Positions 1 through 12,308 of a stretch of DNA of 64,000 nucleotides are shown in pieces. The position numbers and the translations under genes are program-made. A model generated the notes under the pieces. That model ran no database searches. It saw only the letters and a list, made by a program, of their open reading frames with translations, and was not told the origin of the DNA. Numbering within the stretch: position 1 is the first letter of the stretch; every line of letters starts with the position of its first letter. Source of the DNA: Cytophagales bacterium (GTDB lineage: Bacteria; Bacteroidota; Bacteroidia; Cytophagales; Cyclobacteriaceae); NCBI GenBank assembly GCA_017303795.1, contig JAFLBR010000005.1, forward strand, positions 1 to 64,000, in the 5' to 3' direction.

Positions 1-144
1 CGTATAAGCATCAACCGTATTGCTGACAAGTTGCTCTCCAGCAGAGCTTGCTTCCTCTTTGGGCTGATGGCCTAAGTCTAATGATTTATGGAGACAATGT
101 CACCAACTATTTTTCAGTACATTACCTTGATTAATAACAATTAA

Positions 145-393
145 ATGAAATTTGGTAACGGATCAACAAAACGAGATAGACCCAGCCGGGCATTTGCAGC
201 TTATAAAGAGAAATTTAGTATTAAGAAGATAGATTTTGGCAACTCTTCAATTCCTTCCAACAGCATCTACAGGAAGAAATGGGCTGATGGAGCTAATTGG
301 TTTTGGAAGATTCTTAAATTAACACTTTTAATCGTCATTGGGTTATTCATTATGTGGATAGTAGTATCAGAGATAATCAATTCTTGGAGTTAG
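145..393 (+). CDS. small single-pass membrane protein, hypothetical
   Basis: The product is 82 aa. About 50 polar and basic residues are followed by a hydrophobic helix near residues 56-75 and a short tail, so it is probably an inner-membrane protein with its N-terminus in the cytoplasm. I do not recognise a family. The gene stands alone ahead of the flavin-binding protein, about 35 bp upstream of it. Bases 1-144 hold no gene I can support. It could be a spurious reading frame, but the clear transmembrane segment and an ATG directly after an AT-rich leader favour a real gene. Confidence 0.5.
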   Translation: MKFGNGSTKRDRPSRAFAAYKEKFSIKKIDFGNSSIPSNSIYRKKWADGANWFWKILKLTLLIVIGLFIMWIVVSEIINSWS

Positions 394-428
394 TTTTTAG
401 ATTTTCTTGACGACAAATCAGAGTAAAT

Positions 429-878
429 ATGCTAGGCGAGTTAAGTCTATCCGAAATTGAATCCGTACTCACACAAAACGTGGTGGGACGGTTGGGTACA
501 CACGCTGATGGCAAAGTTTATATTGTGCCCGTTACGTATGTGTATGAAGCCGGGGTGGTGTATGGTCATACCACCGAAGGTTTGAAAGTAGAGTTGCTTC
601 GGAAAAATCCGCAATGCTGTTTTGAAGTAGATGAGATAAAAGCAATAGCCAATTGGCAAAGCGTTATTGCTTGGGGCCGGTTTGAAGAGTTACAAGGCAA
701 CGAAGCCGCCAGGGTGCTGGAAAAAATTTCAGCCAAATTGTTACCCTTACTGCCCAGCGAGACAAGTTATGCTTCGCGCATGGGCCCAACTTCTGCAGGT
801 CGCACATCAACTCAATTGGGTAACTCAATTGTATATCGCATTGTGCTCACGGAGAAGACCGGCCGCTATGAGCGGTAG
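429..878 (+). CDS. pyridoxamine 5'-phosphate oxidase family protein (FMN-binding split barrel)
   Basis: The 149-aa product resembles the short PNPOx-like split-barrel proteins (NimA/HugZ-like group) that bind FMN or heme. Family features visible are an N-terminal helix (LSLSEIESVL), the strand pattern GRLGTHADGKVYIVPVTYVY, and a later strand near ECFEVDE-like residues 60-67 followed by SVIAWGRFEEL. These small proteins are generally flavin reductases or of unknown substrate, so only the fold can be assigned. It ends just before a strong hairpin terminator at 890-936 and seems to be a single-gene unit. Substrate and cofactor are not shown by the sequence. Confidence 0.75.
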   Translation: MLGELSLSEIESVLTQNVVGRLGTHADGKVYIVPVTYVYEAGVVYGHTTEGLKVELLRKNPQCCFEVDEIKAIANWQSVIAWGRFEELQGNEAARVLEKISAKLLPLLPSETSYASRMGPTSAGRTSTQLGNSIVYRIVLTEKTGRYER

Positions 879-889
879 TGTTACATAAA

Positions 890-936
890 AAACCTATAAG
901 GTTTGTTTTAACGCGGAAGTCAAACCTTATAGGTTT
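890..936. terminator. 16-bp perfect hairpin, bidirectional terminator-like
   Basis: Arms 890-905 and 921-936 are perfect reverse complements (AAACCTATAAGGTTTG and its partner) with a 15-nt loop, and a T-rich run follows on the plus strand. It separates the plus-strand flavoprotein from the convergent DUF6090 gene. A related degenerate copy lies at 1823-1870, so this is also a member of a dispersed repeat family. Confidence 0.75.
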
Positions 937-988
937 AAATTTTTTTGTAAAACTTCAGGAACAACACCAAAAAAAATTCTCAATTCGA

Positions 989-1726
989 TTACTCTAACTT
1001 TGTTATTTCCTGATCAATTTGATTGAGTAGATTGCTTAACGAATTTGCAATAGGGTTGTAAGTACCTCTTAAAAGACCCATTTGGTTAGAAATTCTTGCA
1101 CGAAGAAGAGCTGCGTATTCAGGATTTGTTTTTAGTTCCTCAAAGCGTATCGGGCGCATTGTTCCCCAGAAAGGCGATGGCACACTTTTGTTAGTGGAGA
1201 CGTCCTCAAGGTCATAAGCTTCAAAATAGAGTCTATCAAAATTCCTTAACTGTTCATAGTCTCTTAAAATAGCCAATTCAACATTACGAACACCAATAAA
1301 TGCTACGTCATACATGCTAATGATATTTAAACACAAACTGTCATTTGAAACTATTTCTAAGTTTGTGTTTTTCAATTGTTCAATAGGACCGACCCTGCCG
1401 GAAAAAGTGGTGAAAGCATGTGTGTAGGCAAAGCATGCATTTAGTGAATCATGATAAGGAAGGTTATCTTTAATAACCTTCAATACAATCCTACTGGAAA
1501 GAATACTGTTTTCATGCTCACGGATATTGGCTTTCATTTCCGCTAAATCTGCATTTAGCGCTGCTTTAAATTCCTTCAGTATTTCAATTTCTCTCTTTTT
1601 GTTTTTACGCGTGTCACCCCATTGCTCAAGATTATAGGCAATCAATATGCCGAGTATGATCACAATGATCTCTAGTACATATTTGTACCATTCAGATTTC
1701 AGGTGGCTAAAAATTGTTTTTATCAT
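989..1726 (-). CDS. DUF6090 family membrane protein
   Basis: The product is about 245 aa. A single transmembrane helix near residues 15-35 (IIVIILGILIAYNLEQW) is followed directly by a charged stretch (RKNKKREIEILKEF) and a long helical, mostly polar domain. This layout is typical of DUF6090, a family frequent in Bacteroidota and of unknown function. A TTG at 1750 would lengthen the protein by 8 residues, but the ATG at 1726 gives the usual family N-terminus (MIKTIF). Flanked by hairpins on both sides, it is probably transcribed alone or behind the hydrolase gene. Confidence 0.75.
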   Translation of the reverse strand: MIKTIFSHLKSEWYKYVLEIIVIILGILIAYNLEQWGDTRKNKKREIEILKEFKAALNADLAEMKANIREHENSILSSRIVLKVIKDNLPYHDSLNACFAYTHAFTTFSGRVGPIEQLKNTNLEIVSNDSLCLNIISMYDVAFIGVRNVELAILRDYEQLRNFDRLYFEAYDLEDVSTNKSVPSPFWGTMRPIRFEELKTNPEYAALLRARISNQMGLLRGTYNPIANSLSNLLNQIDQEITKLE

Positions 1727-1822
1727 TTGCCTCAGTTGGGGTATTGCCAAGATACAAAATCAAATTATATTTTTTTTTGCAACGCTCTGATTTAGCGCCT
1801 TTCTAATAAAAATTGGGGCCAG

Positions 1823-1870
1823 AAACTTAAAAGGTTTATTATAGCGAAACGAACAAAACCTTATAGGTTT
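1823..1870. repeat. degenerate copy of the AAACCTTATAGGTTT hairpin
   Basis: The right arm, 1856-1870, repeats the core of the hairpin at 921-936 exactly. The left arm, 1823-1837, is an imperfect complement. It sits just past the stop of the hydrolase gene, where it could act as a terminator for that minus-strand gene. Confidence 0.55.
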
Positions 1871-1874
1871 AAAA

Positions 1875-2525
1875 TCATGAAATCCACGAGTTAATTTTCT
1901 CTGCCATCTCCGGAATCAGATTTTTCTTTCCGGCTTTGAAACTATGATCGGCACCTTCAAAAGGCGCGAGCGTGGCAGAAGGTAGTTTCGCAGTAACTTC
2001 TGTTAATAAGTCCCACGTAGCTAATGCATCTTTTGTTCCTTGCAAAAACAACATCGGAATTTTAATTGCATATAAATGATCGGCCCGATCGATTCCGGGC
2101 TTACCCGCAGGGTGCAATGGAAACCCAACAAACGCCAACCCGGTTACAAAAGGCATCGGATGTGCCGCTATGTACTGCGATGTCATGCGGCCTCCAAACG
2201 ATTTTCCACCCGCTATCAGCGGAAGCGTTGGAAACAATTCGTGTGCTTTTGCAATTGCCGCGGCCACAGCCTGATGAGCCACAGCCGGAAAGTCAGGACG
2301 TTTTTTATTGAGCTCGGTATATAAAAAATTATAGCGCAGCGTGGCAATCTGGTGCGAGGCAAGTTCGGCAGCCAGATCTTTCATAAATTTATGGTGCATG
2401 TTGGTGCCGGCTCCGTGAGCAAATACATAAACTGCTTTGGTAGAAACAGGTTGATAAACCTCAGCCGACACCGTTTCGGTTTTGTTTATGGTGAGGGAGT
2501 ACGATTGAATGTTGAAATTGGTCAT
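1875..2525 (-). CDS. alpha/beta hydrolase, KANL3/TEX30-like
   Basis: The product (216 aa from ATG 2525) has an alpha/beta-hydrolase core. An early strand ends in FAHGAGTNMHH (oxyanion region). A nucleophile elbow GGKSFGGRM supplies the Ser. A late Asp (QGTKDALAT) and His (GADHSFKAG) complete the triad. The GKSFGG elbow and short length match the KANL3/TEX30 group of dienelactone-hydrolase-like proteins. The substrate is unknown. A GTG at 2558 would add 11 residues; the internal ATG is preferred because the core begins soon after it. It is divergent from msrB. Confidence 0.8.
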   Translation of the reverse strand: MTNFNIQSYSLTINKTETVSAEVYQPVSTKAVYVFAHGAGTNMHHKFMKDLAAELASHQIATLRYNFLYTELNKKRPDFPAVAHQAVAAAIAKAHELFPTLPLIAGGKSFGGRMTSQYIAAHPMPFVTGLAFVGFPLHPAGKPGIDRADHLYAIKIPMLFLQGTKDALATWDLLTEVTAKLPSATLAPFEGADHSFKAGKKNLIPEMAEKINSWIS

Positions 2526-2636
2526 ACCTTTGGTCGGCAGCGCGACATTATTGAACACAAATTTTAAAAACTAAATCCACTTGTGGGTTGTTTTACGTAG
2601 ATAGATATGAATTTAAAATTCACAATTTAAAGATTT

Positions 2637-3128
2637 ATGAAGCAGATAGTAGTAATACTCCTCAGTGCGATTTTGGGCTTGCAAGCCTGCGCTCAAACCA
2701 AATCGCCAAAAGAAACGGCTGCAGCCGATACCATTAAGCGTATTGTGCGCACAGAAGCGGAATGGAGAAAAGTTTTAACGCCTGAACAATTTCACATTCT
2801 GCGCCAGAAGGGAACGGATATGCCGTTTACCGGAAAATATTATCTGCATAAGGAGAAAGGCGTGTATCAATGTGCCGGTTGCCACACCGACTTATTTACA
2901 TCCGATATGAAGTTTGAATCGGACTGCGGCTGGCCCAGCTTCGATAAAGAAATTGCAGGCGGAAAAATCAAAAAGGTTACGGATACTTCGCACGGTATGG
3001 TGCGCACCGAAATAGTTTGCACCAAATGTGGCGCGCATCTTGGCCACTTGTTTGACGATGGCCCAACTTTAACCGGCCAGCGGTATTGTGTAAATTCTAC
3101 TTCAATTGATTTTAAGAAGAACGAGTAG
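2637..3128 (+). CDS. msrB: peptide methionine-R-sulfoxide reductase, lipoprotein
   Basis: This enzyme reduces methionine-R-sulfoxide in damaged proteins. The 163-aa product carries two zinc-binding CxxC pairs (Cys79/82 and Cys128/131), the family block CGWPSF, and the catalytic Cys151 in RYCVNS. The N-terminus is a lipoprotein signal (hydrophobic helix then LQAC, Cys18 as lipidated residue), so it acts outside the cytoplasm, probably on periplasmic or surface proteins. Recycling would need a periplasmic thiol donor, and none is encoded nearby. Its 3' end overlaps the convergent CHASE2-like gene by 17 bp. Confidence 0.93.
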   Translation: MKQIVVILLSAILGLQACAQTKSPKETAAADTIKRIVRTEAEWRKVLTPEQFHILRQKGTDMPFTGKYYLHKEKGVYQCAGCHTDLFTSDMKFESDCGWPSFDKEIAGGKIKKVTDTSHGMVRTEIVCTKCGAHLGHLFDDGPTLTGQRYCVNSTSIDFKKNE

Positions 3129-4161
3129 GAGTTTTACTTGTTTTTCTGAAAACATTAAACCCTAAATTGAAAACAATCACGATAACGAGAAGCAGCATGA
3201 GTTCATCTAATTGCAGATAAAAGCCTTCGGTAAATAGATAAACTATTAAAAAACTACCAGCCATCTTAATAAGAAAATAGCTTAACAGCCCAACACCAAT
3301 GCTGATTAGAATGTTTTTGTTTTGAACAAGGCTCATCACCAGAGTTTGAAATAGGATGAATGCAAGTAAGATCGCAACGCTTGTTAATTTTGACACATCT
3401 TTAATAAAGCTTTGATCAAGTAAACAGGCTACTATTTGTGCAGAGATTTCTATGTCGTACATATCAGGTACTGCATCTGGTTCCAAGTAAGATTCATTCA
3501 TTGGTGTTATCCGGGCATCCTTAAAGTATCTCAGTTCACTTTTTTTAAACGTTGGTGATTCATCACTTCCAACAAGATAGTCGCCCAAATATCCAATCAG
3601 AACAATTGAGCCTGTAAATAAGTCGTAGTCAAATTTTTGACTGTCAAGTTCTACTGCATGAAAAGCAGGCCACGCATAATAGTTTATTCGCTCTGTTTCT
3701 GCTTTTGATGGGGCTGAATATTTCAAAAGTCTTCTTTCAAAAGAATCACGCAAGTCGCTTTGAAAATGGGTAACCGAATTGTCTATGTTGACAATTCTTC
3801 CAAGCCCATAATTAGGAATCGTACAATCGGCAAATACAATAAGTTTATCATTTTTGTGTTGGTCCTTTATAGTTTCGAATTCAGTAGTGAGATAGCACAA
3901 GTTCACCCCAATTGAACTTGGATGAGTTCTTCTGATTAGTTTAATGTAAGCATTAATTTCTTCAGGGGTCTTGGTGCCTGCGTTTAATAAAATTATCCGG
4001 CTGCCAAAAGAACGATGAGTCCCAAACTCTTTAAATAAGGATGCATTGACGATTTGAAAAAAATCAAATGAAAAGAAACGAATCGGAGCCACTCCGTAAA
4101 GCAGTATTACCAGAATCAACGCGGCTACAACAATTGATATCCTGAAAAGGATTGGTTTCAT
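3112..4161 (-). CDS. CHASE2-like sensor domain membrane protein
   Basis: The product (349 aa) has an N-terminal transmembrane helix, a long extracytoplasmic region and three C-terminal helices with no output domain. The extracytoplasmic part has CHASE2-like features: a strand ending in SIVLIGYLGDY followed by an acidic loop, and a later block DIEISAQIVACLL resembling the family pattern (VEIHANILAQLL). CHASE2 domains usually sense unknown small molecules and are followed by kinases, cyclases or phosphatases. Here such a partner is missing, as is common for stand-alone Bacteroidota members. The ATG at 4161 is preferred to a TTG at 4176. It lies downstream of two permease genes, about 55 bp away, on the same strand. 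Confidence 0.6.
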   Translation of the reverse strand: MKPILFRISIVVAALILVILLYGVAPIRFFSFDFFQIVNASLFKEFGTHRSFGSRIILLNAGTKTPEEINAYIKLIRRTHPSSIGVNLCYLTTEFETIKDQHKNDKLIVFADCTIPNYGLGRIVNIDNSVTHFQSDLRDSFERRLLKYSAPSKAETERINYYAWPAFHAVELDSQKFDYDLFTGSIVLIGYLGDYLVGSDESPTFKKSELRYFKDARITPMNESYLEPDAVPDMYDIEISAQIVACLLDQSFIKDVSKLTSVAILLAFILFQTLVMSLVQNKNILISIGVGLLSYFLIKMAGSFLIVYLFTEGFYLQLDELMLLLVIVIVFNLGFNVFRKTSKTPTRSS

Positions 4162-4215
4162 TAAGATTAGCTTCAAACTTATTAAAGATAAGTATTGCTA
4201 ATCTTAATACAAAAC

Positions 4216-6846
4216 CTATTCACTCTTCAACACCTCAGCCGGATTGGTTCTTGCTATTTTCAGTGTTTGAGAGGCGATCAGGATAAATGCCAAGGTAATT
4301 ACAACCAACGCACCAGCTAGCATTTCAAAAATACCGAGTGGTGCATGATTGGCAATGTTAGGTAGCAATACTTTGTCGAAGAACAGGTAGGTGAGGGGCA
4401 ACGCAATGGAAGTAGCAATAACCAGCAGGAGTAAAAACCCGCGACTGAGCAAGAAAAGTAAACCCGCTTCGGTTGCGCCCATCACTTTGCGGATGCTCAC
4501 TTCTTTTAATTTTATTTCGGTAGTAAATACAACCATACCCAGTAATCCGATGCAGGCAATACAAATAACCAACATGGCCAGGAAGCCACCCACTTTAACA
4601 CTGGCATTTAATCCCTGAAAGGTTTCTTCAATCTGATCATTATAAAACTTAGCCTGAAAGGGATGATCAGGATCAATTTTTTTCCAGATGGTTTCCAATC
4701 GGGCGTAGGTTGTTGGCCAATCTTCCGAAAAAATTTTCACATTCAGGTGTTGCGCATCTTTTCTGAGGTGTCGCATCATAACTTCCTTATTTGCTTTGCT
4801 GTTTGATTTTCCATATTCAAAATCCTTAAGTACACCAATGATGGTCAGGTCTTTTCCATCCACTCGTAGTATTTCACCAAGGGCCTTTTCGGGATTTTGC
4901 TCACCGATGTTAAATCGTTTTAATACATGGGTGTTTACAATTACCTCTGTCTCTATTGAATCTGCTTTTGCTTGAAAATTTTTTCCGGCAAGGAATGAAT
5001 GATTATGTAAGGGCAAGTAGTTTTCATCAATGAAAGAATGAAACACATCGGCTGAGTCCTGAGGATTAGCAGGGTTTTTTGCTTTCGTAACCCAATAATG
5101 TCCAATGCCAGTAATAAGGTTGGATTGTGAAACACCTTTCACTTCATGCAAGGCTTGCAATTCGTTTTTAAGCACCGTTGCATCGTTTCCTTGTAACCGG
5201 ATGTTTAGAATGTTTTCTGTACTAAAGCCAAGATCGTAGCGTATAAAATGTTTGTACTGCTTGTATAAAATTACAGTAGCCGTAATGGCAATAATTGAGA
5301 TAGTGTATTGGAAAACCATTAATACTTTTCGGGCGGTAATTCCTTTCAGAGCTGGAACGGCTGAAAGATTTCTAAAAGCCTGAATGGCATTAATCTTTGA
5401 AAAAGAAAGAGCGGGAATAATTCCGGCAATAAGGCCAATCGCAATAGCAAACACAATAAACAATACGATCAGCAGGGGCGAGAGATCAAGTATGAGCAAC
5501 TCCTGCAGCGACTCTTCCATGCTGATGAAATGAGGTTTAACAAACAGAAAAAGTAGAAATGCAAACACAAGCGCAAGCAACGAAATGGTAACAGACTCAA
5601 CCATAAATTGTCCTGCTACCTGACTTCGCAAAGCACCAATGGTTTTACGAATGCCTACTTCTTTTGTGCGCCTGAATGCACGCGCAATTGAAAGATTGGT
5701 ATAATTAAAGCACGCAGAAATAATTACCACAAACGAAAGAATGAGAAAAATACGAACTGGAGTTTTACCCATTGTAGGGCCAATCTGATTACTCAGGTTT
5801 TCGCCCGTCATTATTTCAGTTAAAGGTTCTAAGGCTAGTTCAATGTGAGTATCGGCTACGGATTTATCTTCCTGTGCACTTAACTTATCCAGACTTTGTT
5901 GCAGCGCGGGCAGGTCTGTCTGCTCGGGCAACAACACATAAGCCCACGTGTCCCACATGCTATCCCATTTCATCAGGTGTGGATTTTTGCTTTCAAGAAT
6001 TTCAAATGTGCTTAACGAACCCAGCATGTCAAACTTGAGATGTGAGAACACGGGTACATCTTCCATTACGCCTGTTATGGTGTATTCTTTTTTGTTTCGT
6101 ACAATGGTTTTGCCAATTGCATCGGTATCACCAAAAAGTTTACCGGCACTTGTTTCGGTAAGCACAAGACTGAACGGCTCTTTTAATGCAGTGACCGGAT
6201 TTCCTTTCACCAGCTTAAATGAAAATACTTGAAAGAACGATTCATTCCCCCAAAAGCCAGCTAACGGAATAATTTTTTCATTTAGTTCAATATCTCCTGA
6301 AAAATCTCTTCGCAGAATAGCTACATCTTCTGTTCCGCTTAGCGATTCCTTTATCTCCTCCGCAGCACGTAATGATGTGGTGGCGAAAAAATCATTGCTG
6401 GTATTGCCCTTGTATTGATGTTGACTGATAACGCGGTATATACGATTATGCTTAGTATGAAATTTGTCGTAAGAATTTAAGTCGGCCAGCATGGCGATCA
6501 TAATCAAGCCTACCGACATACTAACCCCGAGCCCTACAATGTTAATTGAAGAAAAAAGTTTATTGCGCATAATGTTGCGCCCCGAAGTTTTTACATAACT
6601 ACCCAGCATAATCCAATTAATTAATGTGTTTAAAAATTCAGGTTTGCGAATGGTATAAAGGCGCATAAACTTGAGAACATCAATGATGTAAATTAGTTTG
6701 GCACGTCTAACACCTTTGGCTTTCACATTGCGATCAAAATATTCATTTAAGTCGCCCTGTAAGTCTTCCAACAGTTCGGATTTACAATACCAACGCAGCA
6801 GTCTTTCGGCTAATCGTGGTGGCGAGATGTTTTTAGATTTGGACAC
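4216..6846 (-). CDS. FtsX-like ABC transporter permease with N-terminal prefix domain
   Basis: The 876-aa product has a cytoplasmic prefix domain (residues 1-85, with LLEDLQGDLNEYFDR), then two MacB-type halves: helix, periplasmic core domain, three-helix FtsX block, repeated. Signature strings at the second helix of each FtsX block (RTKEVGIRKTIGA and LKEVSIRKVMGA) are typical. Such permeases work with a separate ATPase, not found here, in mechanical export or signalling across the membrane. The GTG start at 6846 shares a base with the stop of the upstream permease (TAGTG), implying translational coupling. Part of a PadR-permease-permease unit. Confidence 0.88.
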   Translation of the reverse strand: MSKSKNISPPRLAERLLRWYCKSELLEDLQGDLNEYFDRNVKAKGVRRAKLIYIIDVLKFMRLYTIRKPEFLNTLINWIMLGSYVKTSGRNIMRNKLFSSINIVGLGVSMSVGLIMIAMLADLNSYDKFHTKHNRIYRVISQHQYKGNTSNDFFATTSLRAAEEIKESLSGTEDVAILRRDFSGDIELNEKIIPLAGFWGNESFFQVFSFKLVKGNPVTALKEPFSLVLTETSAGKLFGDTDAIGKTIVRNKKEYTITGVMEDVPVFSHLKFDMLGSLSTFEILESKNPHLMKWDSMWDTWAYVLLPEQTDLPALQQSLDKLSAQEDKSVADTHIELALEPLTEIMTGENLSNQIGPTMGKTPVRIFLILSFVVIISACFNYTNLSIARAFRRTKEVGIRKTIGALRSQVAGQFMVESVTISLLALVFAFLLFLFVKPHFISMEESLQELLILDLSPLLIVLFIVFAIAIGLIAGIIPALSFSKINAIQAFRNLSAVPALKGITARKVLMVFQYTISIIAITATVILYKQYKHFIRYDLGFSTENILNIRLQGNDATVLKNELQALHEVKGVSQSNLITGIGHYWVTKAKNPANPQDSADVFHSFIDENYLPLHNHSFLAGKNFQAKADSIETEVIVNTHVLKRFNIGEQNPEKALGEILRVDGKDLTIIGVLKDFEYGKSNSKANKEVMMRHLRKDAQHLNVKIFSEDWPTTYARLETIWKKIDPDHPFQAKFYNDQIEETFQGLNASVKVGGFLAMLVICIACIGLLGMVVFTTEIKLKEVSIRKVMGATEAGLLFLLSRGFLLLLVIATSIALPLTYLFFDKVLLPNIANHAPLGIFEMLAGALVVITLAFILIASQTLKIARTNPAEVLKSE

Positions 6847-9480
6847 TATTCGCTTTTTAAAACCTCAGCCGGATTTTTACGTGCAGCTTTTAAAGTTTGG
6901 GTGCTGATCATAACAAGAGCCAACGCTGCCATCGCCATCGCACCAATTACCAGATCCGTTACTGAAACCGGTAAATGATTTTTCATCGTCACCAGAAATT
7001 TTTCGGTAAAGAAATAATACGTAGCAGGCAATGCAATTGCGGTGGCTATTGCCAGTAGCACCAGAAAGTTTTTGCTGATCAGGTATGTTAATTGGAGTGT
7101 GTTGGCACCCATTACTTTGCGGATACTGATTTCTTTTAACCGGGTTTCGGTGGTGAACACAACCATACCCAATAACCCGAGCGATGCAATGCTGATAGCC
7201 AGAAAGGCAATGAACCCGATTACTTTTAGCATGGCGAGTAATCCGCGAAATAAATCTTCCAGTTGATCTGAGTAAAACGAAGCCTCTACCGGATGCACCT
7301 GATCTACTTTTTTCCAGGCGGCTTCAATTTTATTCATGGTACCCAGCCAATCAGTTGAGTTGATTTTAAGATTCAGGTTGGAAGCTGATGTTTCAGAATG
7401 CATCAATACCACTTTGTTTTTATCACCATCGGCACGACCGTAGTGATAGTTTTCAATCACACCTACAATTGCATATTCTTTCCGATTAAGGAGAATAATT
7501 TCGCCTATCGCGCTTTTCATCACCGATTTTAAAATGATCTAAAATATTTTCGCTTACAATTGCCTCGCCAATCTTTTCACCACTTGGTTCGTCTCTTTTA
7601 GCGGGATTAAAATTCTTACCGGCAATCAGTTTGTGTTTATGAAGTGGAATGTAGTTGGCATCAATGGTGTTATGATTGATGTGCGAAGAGTCCAAAGGGT
7701 TTTTATACTTCATCGATCCGCCATAATAATATCCGATACCGGCTGTCACCTTCGATTGTGAAATCATTTCAATTTCAGGAATGCTTTCAAATTCTTTGCG
7801 GATTAACTCTGGTTTGTTGCCTTGTAACCTTACGTTGATAATGTTTTCGGTAGCAAACCCAAGATCGAATGAAATAAAATGTTTGTATTGTTTATACCCG
7901 ATTACAGTTGCTGCAATAAAAGCCAATGAAACTGTAAACTGCGAAACGATCAGCACTTTGCGCATGTTCAGATTCTTGAACAATTTTAAATCCATACCGC
8001 TGCGTAATACTTTAATAGCTTCAATGCGTGTAAAGAATACAGCGGGTAAAAAACCTGCCAGCAAACCGGTTGCCAGTGTAAGCGCAATAAAATAAAGCAC
8101 CGAAACAAGTGAGAGATTGAGTTTGATCATACTTTGCACCGAAGAATCGATTGAAAGGAAGAAAGGCTTAATCACAACAAACAGGACAGACGCAATCACC
8201 AACCCGGCAAGCGCAATCAATACCGACTCCACCATAAACTGACTAAACACTTGCCGTTTAGTGGCACCAATGGATTTGCGTACGCCAATTTCGCGGGCAC
8301 GTTTTAGCGCGCGGGCAATAGATAAGTTAGTGTAATTGAAGCATGCAGAAATTATAACAATGATGGCGAGCACACCGGCAATCCACACATCTTTAATATT
8401 CATGGTGGTGCCAAATGCATTATTCATTTGCGGACTTAGCGCAATGTCGTTCAGCGGCTGAAGTTTAAGTGTAATCTTCGCATTCTTGATCGTTTTATTT
8501 TGTTCAACAGCCAGGTTGTCGAGGTTTTGTTGCAGAGTGGTTAAATCGGTATCGGGAGCTAACAACAAATAAGTATAGCCTTGCCACATGTTGTCCCACG
8601 AGAGTTCATACTTTTCGTATTGCTCTTTTTCTGTAACTGGTCTGGTACTTAGCGATACCAGCATTTCAAATTTAATGTGCGAGAACTCCGGAAGATTTTT
8701 TGCTACACCCGTAATGGTGTATTCGTGTTCTCCCATTGTAACAGTTTTGTTGATGGCATCGGTAGTGCCAAAAACTTTGATGGCGACATCTTCGGTTAGT
8801 ACCAGCGAGAATGGTTCTTTTAAAGCGGTAGCAGCATTGCCTTGCACCAATGGAAATGTGAATACAGTAAAGAGGGCTTCATTGGCCCAATGTCCTTGAA
8901 GCGGGATTACTTTGTCGCCAGTTTTTAAATCGTTATTGGCCCAACTGTGAAACAGCGCGGCATCTTGCACACCGGGTACCGATTCTTTAATTAGCTTTCC
9001 GGCTTTTGGTGCCGAGCTGGCATACCATTGTTCATCTACCTGATCGAGGTATTGATAATTGCTGATTACCCGATAGATGTGATTTTTCTTTTCATGAAAC
9101 TGATCGTACGAGTGGATGTCATTCAGCAAACCAATCAACAACATGCCCACCAGTAAACTCACGGACAATCCCGCAATGTTGATAAACGAAAATAGTTTGT
9201 TGCGCATGATGTTGCGCCCCGAAGTTTTTACATAGCTGCCCAGCATAATCCAGTTTATTAATGTGTTTACAAATTCAGGTTTACGAATAGTATAAAGGCG
9301 CATAAACTTGAATACATCAAGGATGTAAATGAGTTTAGCTTGCCTAACGCCTTTGGTTTTTACATTGCGATCAAAATATTCGTTTAAGTCACCCTGCAAA
9401 TCTTCCAGCAGGCTGGGTTTACAATACCAACTCAGAAATTTTTCTGCCAGCCGGGGTGGTTTGGGATTGTTTACAGTCAT
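6846..9480 (-). pseudogene. FtsX-like ABC permease with prefix domain, frameshifted
   Basis: A paralogue of the next gene, it encodes the same prefix domain plus two MacB/FtsX halves, but the frame breaks in the second periplasmic domain. The first 660 residues read from 9480. The last 220 read in another frame that overlaps it from 7523 down to 6846. Removing one base from the A4 run (minus strand) at 7514-7517 restores FKIGDESAIGEII, which matches the paralogue FNIGE...ALGEIL. So either the gene carries one inserted base or the sequence is wrong here. The N-terminal 100 residues are far more similar to the paralogue than the rest, suggesting gene conversion. Without a repair of the frame, the last four-helix bundle would be lost. 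Confidence 0.85.
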
Positions 9481-9495
9481 TTGAAATTTTCTTAG

Positions 9496-9523
9496 TTGTC
9501 AATTGCTAATTGTCAACTGCCAA
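9496..9523. repeat. heptad tandem repeat, 4 units
   Basis: Four 7-bp units vary around TTGTCAA in the spacer between the PadR gene and the permease it precedes. This is the same period found in many other spacers of the window. Confidence 0.75.
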
Positions 9524-9534
9524 TTATATACTAG

Positions 9535-9867
9535 TTAAATATTCTTCAGCGTCATACCCGGTATCATGCTCCACAAATTATCGCGCACTTCTTTGGCTTT
9601 TAGCAAAGCAGCTTTGCCGGCATTGGTTACCGCGTAATAGCGTTTGCGCTTACCACCGCGGGTGTTGGTGGCTTCGCCCAGTTTACTTTTCACCAAACCT
9701 TTTTCTTCCAGCCGATTAAGTACCGCATGCACCACACCCAACTTGGCCGCGCGACCGGTGTTCTTTTCCAGTTCATCGCAGATGGCCACACTGTAGGCAT
9801 CGTTTACCAATGCGGCAATAGTCAGCAATACGAGTTCTTCAAACTCACCCAGGTTTGTTCCTTTCAT
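9535..9867 (-). CDS. PadR family transcriptional regulator
   Basis: The 110-aa product is a short PadR-type winged helix: GEFEELVLLTIA at the start, a recognition region around GVVHAVLNRLEEKGLV, and the wing GKRKRYYAVTNAGKAAL. PadR repressors often control a neighbouring transporter, and this one sits 55 bp upstream of two permease genes on the same strand, as usual in Bacteroidota. An imperfect palindrome at 9890-9905 just upstream is a candidate for autoregulation. The effector cannot be guessed. Confidence 0.93.
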   Translation of the reverse strand: MKGTNLGEFEELVLLTIAALVNDAYSVAICDELEKNTGRAAKLGVVHAVLNRLEEKGLVKSKLGEATNTRGGKRKRYYAVTNAGKAALLKAKEVRDNLWSMIPGMTLKNI

Positions 9868-9889
9868 TTTTGATGATGTTGTGATTAAT

Positions 9890-9905
9890 TACGTAAATGT
9901 ATGTA
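9890..9905 (-). promoter_or_regulatory. candidate PadR operator/promoter
   Basis: TACGTA and TATGTA flank a 4-bp centre, giving a nearly perfect dyad 23 bp ahead of the PadR start. On the minus strand the dyad includes TACATTTA, one base from the Bacteroidota -7 box TAnnTTTG, and a TTG lies 21 bp upstream of it. A repressor bound here would cover the promoter. Confidence 0.4.
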
Positions 9906-9996
9906 AAATAGTTTTGGAAATGCAAGGAGAACTTTTGTATGGTCACTAATCGGGTTATGGTTATGCCTGTTTTATGCATTGAAAACGATCTAATAA

Positions 9997-12174
<2,178 letters not shown>

Positions 12175-12308
12175 GGGTTTTGAGAATGAGGCTGGCGTAT
12201 GGCTACCTGTAGGGATGGATATAAGCAATGGAGATAAGGATATTTAGGGGTTACCTGCAATGCCGCAGGACAATTATGACCATAGAGCAACACATGACGA
12301 CCTGACTG

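Noticed and set aside
1..75. Open frame running in from the left edge on the plus strand (ends at 75)
   Set aside because: Only 24 codons with no family pattern; too short to support as the end of a gene.
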